DNA of 7,421 nt, from the NCBI GenBank assembly GCA_900555065.1, contig USJY01000057.1, forward strand, positions 1 to 7,421. The letters are read 5' to 3'. This document shows positions 1 through 5,818 of the stretch, piece by piece (position 1 is the stretch's first letter; each line of letters starts with the position of its first letter). Source of the stretch: an uncultured Eubacteriales bacterium. Its GTDB lineage: Bacteria > Bacillota > Clostridia > Oscillospirales > UMGS1783. Below the pieces are notes generated by a model. That model was not told the DNA's origin and made no database searches. It saw nothing but the letters and a program-made list of their open reading frames with translations. Made by a program: the position numbers and the translations under genes.

Positions 1-103
1 ATGGGAAGGTTGTAAATACCGCGCGCGGCATAATGAGGCCGCGTGTCAATTCCCGTGATTGCCCCGTATACTGTAACGATTAAGAAAAAAACAGGTGATG
101 TGA
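1..103 (+). other. Leader region upstream of the DUF3343 gene
   Basis: No gene can be supported here. ATG-GGA-AGG-TTG-TAA at 1-15 might be the tail of a gene to the left, but it is too short to judge. A GC-rich inverted repeat pairs 24-29 (CGCGGC) with 38-43 (GCCGCG) around an 8-nt loop, and G·U pairs could extend it to 21-46. No T-run follows, so it is not a convincing terminator. The ribosome binding site AGGTGAT lies at 93-99, with an in-frame TGA at 101-103 directly before the ATG. Confidence 0.5.
43..72 (+). promoter_or_regulatory. Candidate sigma-A type promoter for the DUF3343–desulfurase unit
   Basis: The -10 candidate TATACT (67-72) matches the consensus at 5 of 6 positions. The -35 candidate GTGTCA (43-48) matches at 4 of 6, with an 18-nt spacer. 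Transcription would start near 79-80, leaving a leader of about 25 nt before the ATG at 104. The -35 overlaps the right arm of a GC-rich inverted repeat. This rests on pattern matching only; the weak -35 keeps confidence low. Confidence 0.35.
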
Positions 104-334
104 ATGAATCATTTAACTTGCATACTATGCAGCTCGGTCACCTATGCATATAAGGGAAGAGATCTGCTGTCCCGCATGGGCATATGGTCGCGGGTGGAAA
201 AGCCCGCCGCCTCGCTTGGGGACCAGGGGTGCAGCTATTGCCTGACACTCGATTCCAGAAATGCGGAACTGGCAGTGCAGGCGTTTCAAGAATACGGCGT
301 GCGCTTCCACAAAGCAGTCCCGCTGGAGGTGTGA
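104..334 (+). CDS. DUF3343 (putative Se/S carrier-like) small protein
   Basis: This 76-residue protein has the look of the DUF3343 family (PF11823, described as putative Se/S carrier-like), whose members are usually about 70-85 residues. Family-like features are the N-terminal strand, the segment SSVTYAYKGRDLL (10-22) and a cysteine-containing GCSYCL segment (42-47). It carries four cysteines in two CxxC pairs, C6/C9 and C43/C46, which could bind a persulfide or a metal. The start is fixed by an in-frame stop at 101-103 and by AGGTGAT 4 nt upstream of the ATG. Its stop is 3 nt before the TTG of the desulfurase gene, and that gene's ribosome binding site lies inside this reading frame, so the two are probably translationally coupled. 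I infer it accepts or passes on sulfur (or selenium) mobilised by the desulfurase; the family's biochemistry is poorly established. No selenium genes are visible nearby. Confidence 0.8.
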   Translation: MNHLTCILCSSVTYAYKGRDLLSRMGIWSRVEKPAASLGDQGCSYCLTLDSRNAELAVQAFQEYGVRFHKAVPLEV

Positions 335-337
335 CCG

Positions 338-1468
338 TTGATATACCTTGACAACGCGGCCTCATCTTTTCCAAAGCCCGCGTCCGTCGCGGCCGCCATG
401 CGCACAGCCGTGACGGAATACGGCGGAAACCCCGGCCGCAGCGGCCATGCGGTCAGTCTGCGCGCGGCGGAGACGGTCTATGCCTGCCGTACCGACGTGG
501 CCGAACTGTTCGGCGCGTCGCCGGAAAACGTCGTCTTTACACAGAACGCGACGCATGCGCTCAATATCGCCATTTTCGGATGCCTGCGTCCGGGCGACCA
601 TGTCGTAATGAGCGACCTGGAACACAATTCCGTGCTCCGCCCGGTCTACCGCCTGCACGAATCCGGCGTCCGGTACGATGTCGCCCCTGTGAACATGCTG
701 GATGACGACGCGACGGTAGAGGCCTACCGTCGCGCCATCCGTCCTGAAACAAAAATGCTCATTGCCACCGCAGCGTCCAACCTGCTCGGCTTGCGGCTGC
801 CGGTGCGCCGGCTCGGCGCGCTTGCAAAAGAACACGGGCTGATTTTCGTGGTCGACGCCGCGCAGGCGGCGGGAAACCAGGAGCTGTCGCTTGCGCGTGA
901 CTCGATCGACATCCTCTGCGCGCCGGGGCACAAGGGCCTGTACGGCCCGCAGGGTTCGGGCGTTATGGTCCTTTCCGGCCGTGTCTTTCCCGAACCGCTG
1001 ATGGCGGGCGGCTCCGGCAATCTGTCCGTGCAGCAGCATATGCCGGACGAACCGCCCGAGCGCTACGAGGCGGGGACGCTGAATACGCCGGCTATCGCCG
1101 GCCTGCGCGCGGGCCTTGCCGCCGTGCGCGCCGCCGGCATTGAAGAGGTCGCGTCGCGAGAACTCGCGCTGACACGGTATCTGTACCAGCTTCTCGCCAT
1201 GCAGCCGCACGTAGAGCTGTACGCCGGCAAACCGGACGAACGCTTCGCCGGAATCCTCGCCTTCAATGTGAAGGGCCGTCACTCCAATGAAGTCGCGGAC
1301 TACCTGGACCGGGGCGGCGTCTGCGTGCGGGGCGGCCTGCATTGCGCTCCGCTTGCGCACAAAAAGCTCGGCACGCTTGAGCGCGGCGCCGTCCGCGTGA
1401 GCGTCGGTATGTTCAATGCCCAAAAGCAGATGGAAAAGCTGGCCTATCTTCTTAAAAAAATCATATAA
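338..1468 (+). CDS. Cysteine desulfurase family protein (class V aminotransferase fold)
   Basis: This 376-residue PLP enzyme would release sulfur from L-cysteine as an enzyme-bound persulfide, leaving alanine, in the cytoplasm. It begins with the characteristic YLDNAASSFPKP segment. Recognisable active-site elements are His96 in LEHNS (stacks on PLP), Asp173 and Gln176 in VVDAAQ, the PLP lysine Lys199 in APGHKG, and Cys336 in RGGLHCAPLAH at the position of the persulfide-forming cysteine. The RGGxHCAP type and the length fit the TIGR01977 subgroup (EF2568-like) rather than housekeeping IscS or NifS. The start is TTG at 338, preceded by GGAGGTG (325-331) with a 6-nt gap. The next in-frame ATG (398-400, codon 21) would remove the conserved N-terminus. 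The gene follows the DUF3343 gene by 3 nt, a pairing I recall from other Clostridia. No SufU or IscU scaffold gene is adjacent. A selenocysteine lyase role cannot be excluded. Confidence 0.9.
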   Translation: MIYLDNAASSFPKPASVAAAMRTAVTEYGGNPGRSGHAVSLRAAETVYACRTDVAELFGASPENVVFTQNATHALNIAIFGCLRPGDHVVMSDLEHNSVLRPVYRLHESGVRYDVAPVNMLDDDATVEAYRRAIRPETKMLIATAASNLLGLRLPVRRLGALAKEHGLIFVVDAAQAAGNQELSLARDSIDILCAPGHKGLYGPQGSGVMVLSGRVFPEPLMAGGSGNLSVQQHMPDEPPERYEAGTLNTPAIAGLRAGLAAVRAAGIEEVASRELALTRYLYQLLAMQPHVELYAGKPDERFAGILAFNVKGRHSNEVADYLDRGGVCVRGGLHCAPLAHKKLGTLERGAVRVSVGMFNAQKQMEKLAYLLKKII

Positions 1469-1470
1469 AG

Positions 1471-1502
1471 TTGTTTTATTCTTCACCGGTTTGTGGTAAA
1501 AT
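1471..1502 (+). promoter_or_regulatory. Candidate extended -10 promoter for cdaA-cdaR
   Basis: The 68-nt gap between the desulfurase gene and cdaA is AT-rich compared with the flanking genes. It contains TGGTAAAAT (1494-1502), which fits an extended -10 (TGn followed by TAAAAT, 5 of 6). A possible -35, TTGTTT, sits at 1471-1476, but the 20-nt spacer is too long, so the extended -10 would have to carry the promoter. Transcription would start near 1508-1510. No T-tailed hairpin separates the two genes, so read-through is also possible. Confidence 0.4.
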
Positions 1503-1536
1503 AAAGAAAACAAACTGAAAAGAGCGGGAAGCGCAT

Positions 1537-2400
1537 ATGAGCAACTTTTGGGAATTGTTTGTCGACACTTTTAGATCCTTCAATATATTCAGCGACACGC
1601 TGGATATATTGTTGGTTACATACGTCATTTTTATCGTAATCAAGTTCCTGCGCGAGACGCGCGCGGCGCCGCTGATTAAGGGTCTTGTCGTCCTGCTTAT
1701 CGCCGCTCTTTTCGCAAGCCTGCTCAAAATGACGGTCACCTCGCAGTTCATATCGGGCGTGCTGCGCTACGGCGTGCTCGCGATCTGTATCATCTTCCAG
1801 CCCGAGATCCGCAGTCTGCTGGAGCGAATGGGCCGCGGTAAGATCAGTGATCTGCCCATCTTTTCCGACTCCTCCGCCGATTCCGGCTCAGTACAGAACA
1901 CGGTGCGCGTGATCGTGGGCGCCGCCGTCCAGATGTCCAAAACCCGGACAGGCGCTCTGATCGTTGTGGAAGGCAATACGCGTTTGGGCGACATCGTCAA
2001 CTCCGGCACAGTGCTGAACGCGCAGATGTCGGAAGAGCTTCTGCTCAATATTTTTTACCCCAAATCGCCGCTGCACGACGGCGCCGCCATCGTCCGCGAT
2101 TCACGGATTGTCGCGGCCGGCTGCGTTTTGCCGCTGACGCGGAATATAGATCTTTCCTCCGAGCTCGGCACGCGCCACCGCGCCGCCATCGGTATGTCTG
2201 AAAACTCGGATTGCCTTGTCGTGGTCGTCTCCGAGGAGTCGGGTACAATCAGCACGGCGCACAACGGCGTCCTGACCCGCCGCCTCAATTCCGACACGCT
2301 GGAAGCCGCGCTGCTCCAGCATATGATGCCGGCAAACGCGCAAAACAGAGACAAGCGCGGCCTGTTCGGGCTGTTCAAGAGGAAGGAGAAAGACCAATGA
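1537..2400 (+). CDS. cdaA: Diadenylate cyclase CdaA (membrane c-di-AMP synthase)
   Basis: This 287-residue membrane enzyme condenses two ATP into cyclic di-AMP, a messenger controlling potassium and osmolyte uptake and cell-wall homeostasis in Bacillota. Three hydrophobic segments (about 22-39, 45-63 and 72-88) precede a linker and the DAC (DisA_N) domain at about 100-265. The two hallmark motifs are intact: DGA at 181-183 in SPLHDGAAIV, and RHR at 213-215 in LGTRHRAAIG. The phenylalanine-glutamine segment IIFQPEIRSLLERMG (85-99), typical of CdaA, is also present. Length and layout match CdaA, not DisA or CdaS. The start is ATG 1537 with a modest GGGAA at 1526-1530. A basic tail (KRGLFGLFKRKEK) ends the protein. 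Its stop overlaps the cdaR start (ATGA), the usual cdaA–cdaR arrangement. CdaR is expected to bind and modulate this cyclase. The partner usually found third, glmM, is not in the window. Confidence 0.96.
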   Translation: MSNFWELFVDTFRSFNIFSDTLDILLVTYVIFIVIKFLRETRAAPLIKGLVVLLIAALFASLLKMTVTSQFISGVLRYGVLAICIIFQPEIRSLLERMGRGKISDLPIFSDSSADSGSVQNTVRVIVGAAVQMSKTRTGALIVVEGNTRLGDIVNSGTVLNAQMSEELLLNIFYPKSPLHDGAAIVRDSRIVAAGCVLPLTRNIDLSSELGTRHRAAIGMSENSDCLVVVVSEESGTISTAHNGVLTRRLNSDTLEAALLQHMMPANAQNRDKRGLFGLFKRKEKDQ

Positions 2401-2693
2401 AAACGAAAAAGCGTTTCTGGCACAGCAATATCTTTCTTCTCGCCCTCTCGTTTTTGGCGGCGCTTGCCATCTGGTTCTACTACAATGGAATCTATAACCC
2501 GGAAGGCACGCAGACCTTTACCAAAATCCCCATTGAAATTACGCTGGACGGCAGCACCCCGCAGCGGAATAATCTGACTCTTGCCAGCGCGCCGGAGGAG
2601 CAACTGGTGGATATTGAAGTGACCGGTCCTGGAAGTGAGCATGCTCCGCAAAAACAATATAAGCGCCACCGTCGATCTGCGTACGATCGATAA
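2397..2693 (+). pseudogene. cdaR: CdaR (YbbR-repeat regulator of CdaA), N-terminal part before a frameshift
   Basis: The reading frame starts at ATG 2397, overlapping the cdaA stop by 4 nt, with AAGGAGAA (2383-2390) as a strong ribosome binding site. It encodes a basic N-terminus, one membrane helix (about 9-29) and the start of the first YbbR repeat (NPEGTQTFTKIPIEI, 34-48) up to VTGPGS (75-80). From there the frame loses resemblance to YbbR, becoming basic and low in hydrophobics, and ends at TAA 2691-2693 after 98 residues. The rest of the protein continues in the +1 frame from about 2635. CdaR normally exposes several YbbR repeats outside the membrane and regulates CdaA through its membrane helix. 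As written, this fragment has the anchor but no complete repeat. It may be a real mutation or a sequence error; see the matching C-terminal feature. Confidence 0.8.
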
Positions 2694-3642
2694 GGCGGGC
2701 GTTTACACCCTGGACGTGGAGATCGATTTTGGCACGAACAACGGTATCCAGATCATATATCAGTCCGTCACGTCTGTCACGCTCACCTTTGACGAGGTCG
2801 AGGAGAAGAGTGTGGACGTCACGGTGCAGACGATGGGCGAGCTCCCGGAGGGGTATCGGCTTGGCAGCGCGTTGGAGGCCAACCCTGCAAGCATTACTGT
2901 GACCGGCCCCAAGTCCGTGCTTGAAAATATCAGCGATACCCTCGTGTACGAAGTCAATCTGGATAAGCGCACGTCGACCGCGACGGAGACAATGGATCTG
3001 GTGCTGTATGACAACGAAGGCAATACGGTCAGTAATCCGTATGTGACGACCAACGTGACTGCGGTGGATATCGTCGTTCCGGTTTATGTCGAAAAGGAAG
3101 TGCCGCTTACCGTCACGTATAAAAATACAATGGGCGGGAGCGATCTTGGGATTGTCAAGGCGGATATCCAGCCCGCGTCCATTATCATCTACGGCCCGGA
3201 GGACCTGATTGCCGATATCAACCAGATCACGCTCGATTCGGTCGACACCAGCAGCATCGAATACTCCAAGACGCAAAAATACGAGCTGCCGAATATACTG
3301 AGCAACCGGATCTGGTCGGACACGACTTCGGTCAGCGTCACCTACAGTTTTGAAAATCATGTTTCCAGAACGTTTAACGTGACCCGCGTGAGCGTAATCA
3401 ACGTTCCGGAGAACGTCTCGTATAAGCTCAACACGGAAGAGTTTACCATTCGTGTGCGCGGCCTTGCGGCGGAGATGGATAAGCTGAGCGCGTCGGATAT
3501 CGTCGCCACGGTCGATCTGAGCAATGTCAACGTAACGACCGGCGTTGTATCGGTTCCTGTGACCTTCAGCCTGCCCACAAACGTCAACGCCGGCGTGTAC
3601 GGCACGCGGCAGGAAGCCGCTGTGGAACTGTCGGCAAAATAA
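2635..3642 (+). pseudogene. cdaR: CdaR (YbbR-repeat protein), C-terminal part after the frameshift
   Basis: This open frame of about 335 residues (GTG 2635 or ATG 2641 onward) carries the rest of CdaR. It contains the end of repeat 1 (ISATVDL, 9-15) and three further YbbR repeats at about 56-148, 150-240 and 241-335. Internal landmarks recur: TGPKSVLENI (90-99), YGPEDLIADI (186-195) and RGLAAEMDKL (275-284). It has no membrane anchor or signal of its own. Neither possible start has a properly spaced ribosome binding site, so independent translation is unlikely. Joined to the fragment starting at 2397, it gives a normal CdaR of about 414-415 residues with one helix and four repeats. The third bases and hydrophobic alternation look like a gene still under selection, arguing for a recent lesion or an assembly error rather than an old pseudogene. 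Confidence 0.82.
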
Positions 3643-3653
3643 ACTGAAAGCAG

Positions 3654-3702
3654 AACAGCTCCGCCGAAACGGACGTCCAGGCGTCCTCCTGGCGGAGCTG
3701 TT
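3654..3702 (+). other. Strong intergenic hairpin between cdaR and the FAD protein gene
   Basis: A perfect 12-bp inverted repeat (AACAGCTCCGCC at 3654-3665, GGCGGAGCTGTT at 3691-3702) encloses 25 nt. Inside it a second 5-bp stem pairs GGACG (3671-3675) with CGTCC (3682-3686) around a 6-nt loop. The structure begins 12 nt after the cdaR stop and ends 10 nt before the GGGAG ribosome binding site of the next gene. No T-run follows on the + strand (TTGGCTGTG), so it is not a standard intrinsic terminator. It may cap the cdaR transcript, or act as a processing or attenuation element. Confidence 0.6.
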
Positions 3703-3722
3703 GGCTGTGACAGGGAGAAAGC

Positions 3723-5300
3723 ATGTTTATCGTAAAAAATATCCGGCTTCCCATTGATCGGGCGCCGTCCGACGCCTTTTATGAGGCGGCGCGGCGCGCG
3801 GGCCTTCCCCCCGGAAAGGCCTGCGGCGCGTTTGTGTACCGGCGTGCGCTGGATGCGCGCAGGGAGCGGCCGAGCTTTGTATATACCATAGGTTTCCCCG
3901 GCGAAATGCCGGCCGGCGGCGGCCCGGATGCGTCGCCTGTCGCGGAGTATGTGCCGCCGTCGTCCCCGGTTTGGGACGAAAGCGGGCCGCGCCCCATCGT
4001 GGCCGGATTCGGTCCGGCAGGAATTTTTTGTGCGTATCTGCTCGCCCGCGCCGGCCTGCGCCCCCTTGTTCTTGAGCGCGGCGCGCGCCTGGAGAAACGC
4101 CGCGACCGGGTCGACGCGTTCTTTTCCGGCGGGGATTTGGACGAGTCCGCCAATATCCAGTTCGGAGAAGGCGGCGCCGGCACGTTTTCGGACGGCAAGC
4201 TTACGACCCGGATCAGCGACCCGCGCTGCCGTTTCGTGCTGCAGACGATGGTGGAGGCCGGCGCGCCGGAGGAAATCCTCTATCTTGCGAAGCCGCATCT
4301 GGGTACGGATAAGCTGGCCGGCGTAGTCTCCTCTCTTCGCAGGCAGATCGAAGCGTGGGGCGGCGAGGTCGTATTCGAGGCTCCCGTCACCCATGTTGAA
4401 GTGTGGAACGGAAAGGTCGCGGGCGTCGTCGCAGGCGGCGTGGAAAAAATCAGAACCGATTGTCTGGTCCTCGCCTGCGGGCACAGTGCGCGGCCGGTGT
4501 TCGATATGCTCGCGGCCCTGGGCGTAAGCCTTGCGCCGAAACCCTTTTCCGTGGGCGTGCGTATCGAGCACCTGCAGCGAGATATCGACGACGCCATGTA
4601 CGGCGCGTACGCGGGGCATCCGCTGCTCGGTCCGGCCGAATACGCGCTGTCGTACCGTCGCGGAAAGCGCGGCGTGTACTCCTTCTGCATGTGTCCCGGC
4701 GGCCAGGTTGTCGCCGCCGCAAGCGAAGCCGGAGGCGTAGTGACAAATGGAATGAGCGTCTTTGCGCGCGACGGAGTTAACGGAAACAGCGCCCTTTGCG
4801 TCTCCGTCTTGCCGGAGGATTTCAGCGGCGACCCGTTTGCGGGGATCGCGCTGCAGCGCCGGCTGGAACAGGCTGCCTATGCGGCTGGCGGCGGGAATTA
4901 CAGCGCGCCGGTGCAGCGCGCAGGCGATTTCCTGGAAAATCGCACGTCCAAAAGCTTCGGGCGCGTTCAGCCAACCTATCCCAGAGCAACGGCGTTTTCC
5001 AATCTGAACGATATTTTACCGGCCTTTGTCTGTGAGTATCTGCATATGGGCCTAGCGCGCTTCGGCGCGACGCACGCTTTCATGCGGGATCCCGACGGGC
5101 TGGTAACAGGAGTGGAAACACGGACGTCCAGCCCGGTCCGCATTCCGCGCGCGGACGACTTGCAATCCGCGGATATCGGCGGCCTGTATCCCTGCGGCGA
5201 GGGCGCCGGCTATGCGGGCGGGATTATGAGCGCAGCCGTGGATGGGCTCGCCGTCGCGGAGCAGATCATACGGGTCCGGTCCCGGAAAGGAGATCAATAG
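3723..5300 (+). CDS. FAD-dependent protein, COG2509 (NAD(FAD)-utilising dehydrogenase) family
   Basis: This 525-residue cytoplasmic flavoprotein has the dinucleotide-binding segment PIVAGFGPAGIFCAYLLARAG (91-111, GxGxxG), followed by an acidic-ended strand LVLERG (115-120). Further family-like elements are the glycine-rich NIQFGEGGAGTFSDGKL (144-160), LACGHSAR (250-257), the segment YSFCMCPGGQVV (319-330), and a C-terminal FAD-contacting GGLYPCGEGAGYAGGI (486-501). The first ~85 residues form the extra N-terminal domain common in COG2509 proteins. Length is normal for the family. No NAD-binding second Rossmann motif is obvious, and the substrate is unknown for this family as far as I know. 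ATG 3723 follows GGGAG (3713-3717) at 5 nt. The stop is 2 nt before the RseC-like gene, so the two are probably one operon. Base composition is clearly GC-rich, which explains the long antisense open frames across it. Confidence 0.9.
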   Translation: MFIVKNIRLPIDRAPSDAFYEAARRAGLPPGKACGAFVYRRALDARRERPSFVYTIGFPGEMPAGGGPDASPVAEYVPPSSPVWDESGPRPIVAGFGPAGIFCAYLLARAGLRPLVLERGARLEKRRDRVDAFFSGGDLDESANIQFGEGGAGTFSDGKLTTRISDPRCRFVLQTMVEAGAPEEILYLAKPHLGTDKLAGVVSSLRRQIEAWGGEVVFEAPVTHVEVWNGKVAGVVAGGVEKIRTDCLVLACGHSARPVFDMLAALGVSLAPKPFSVGVRIEHLQRDIDDAMYGAYAGHPLLGPAEYALSYRRGKRGVYSFCMCPGGQVVAAASEAGGVVTNGMSVFARDGVNGNSALCVSVLPEDFSGDPFAGIALQRRLEQAAYAAGGGNYSAPVQRAGDFLENRTSKSFGRVQPTYPRATAFSNLNDILPAFVCEYLHMGLARFGATHAFMRDPDGLVTGVETRTSSPVRIPRADDLQSADIGGLYPCGEGAGYAGGIMSAAVDGLAVAEQIIRVRSRKGDQ

Positions 5301-5302
5301 AT

Positions 5303-5713
5303 ATGGAAGTGCTTGGTAGAATCATGCGAACATCGGGCGGCCAGGCACAGGTTGCAATTGTGCGCGACACAGCCTGCGGCCATAGCTGTACAAGCTGCGG
5401 CGCCTGCCAGAACCGCGAACTGTATATCCAGGCGGAAAATCCCGCGCAGTACCCGGTCGGAGACATGGTGTATGTGGAGGTGCCGGATAAACCTCCGTAT
5501 AAAATTGCATTCGTCGTGTATATCCTGCCGCTTTTGCTTATTTTAGGTCTGTGCGTGCTATTCGGGACTGTGTTCGGCGTCGGCACCGTCTGGCTCGGAT
5601 TCGTTATAGGAATCGCCGTGTGGTATGTTGCCATGCGCGCTATGAATCGGAAGGCGGCGCAGCGGAAGACGGACGGCGTGATCGTCCGCCGGATGACCGA
5701 CTCCGTACGCTGA
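5303..5713 (+). CDS. SoxR-reducing/RseC-MucC family membrane protein
   Basis: This 136-residue protein matches the RseC/MucC layout (PF04246). A short soluble N-terminal part has a cysteine cluster (C25, C29, C32, C35 in ACGHSCTSCGACQ), then a small beta domain ending VGDMVYVEVPD (52-62), then two adjacent membrane helices (about 68-92 and 94-112) and a basic C-terminus. In Proteobacteria RseC is linked to reduction of SoxR and to sigma-E control; in Clostridia the role is not established, and here the cysteines may carry a metal or Fe-S centre. ATG 5303 has a strong AAAGGAGAT upstream. It begins 2 nt after the flavoprotein stop, so the two are very likely co-translated and may share a redox task. 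The positive tail after helix 2 suggests both ends face the cytoplasm. Confidence 0.88.
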   Translation: MEVLGRIMRTSGGQAQVAIVRDTACGHSCTSCGACQNRELYIQAENPAQYPVGDMVYVEVPDKPPYKIAFVVYILPLLLILGLCVLFGTVFGVGTVWLGFVIGIAVWYVAMRAMNRKAAQRKTDGVIVRRMTDSVR

Positions 5714-5801
5714 CTTTGCGGGTATATGCCGCTTTCGCATCGCATATAGAATATCAAGGAGCCGCGATCGGCTGTCATTCAAGAGTATCGTCATTCTACA
5801 T

Positions 5802-5818
5802 GAGAGGTGCCTTTTATG
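5802..5818 (+). promoter_or_regulatory. Ribosome binding site deciding the lipoprotein start
   Basis: GAGAGGTG at 5802-5809 lies 6 nt before ATG 5816. An upstream in-frame GTG at 5807 sits inside this motif and would have no ribosome binding site of its own. ATG 5816 is therefore the likely start and gives a cleaner signal peptide (MGIFKKMF followed by the hydrophobic stretch). Confidence 0.7.

Noticed and set aside
362..1513. 383-codon open frame on the minus strand across the desulfurase gene
   Set aside because: It is antisense to a clear PLP enzyme in GC-rich DNA, where third-position bias opens reverse frames. It has no ribosome binding site or recognisable domain.
2211..2396. In-frame upstream extension of cdaR into cdaA
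   Set aside because: This stretch is the cdaA coding region in another frame. ATG 2397 has a strong ribosome binding site and the expected ATGA overlap.
2620..2645. Programmed ribosomal frameshift in cdaR
   Set aside because: There is no stop codon close after the shift in the first frame, no recognisable slippery heptamer or stimulatory stem, and no known precedent in cdaR. Mutation or sequence error is simpler.
2539..3360. 273-codon minus-strand frame over cdaR
   Set aside because: The + strand encodes unmistakable YbbR repeats; the reverse translation resembles nothing and has no start signal.
3654..3702. Intrinsic terminator after cdaR
   Set aside because: The stem is strong but is followed by TTGGCTGTG rather than a T-run on the + strand.
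3357..4619. 420-codon open frame on the minus strand across the FAD protein and the cdaR tail
   Set aside because: Low-complexity, Arg/Ala-rich translation with no domain, and it runs across two unrelated + strand genes; a composition shadow.
5760..5773. Small hairpin AGCCG-CGAT-CGGCT before the lipoprotein gene
   Set aside because: Only 5 bp and no T-run; likely by chance in GC-rich sequence.
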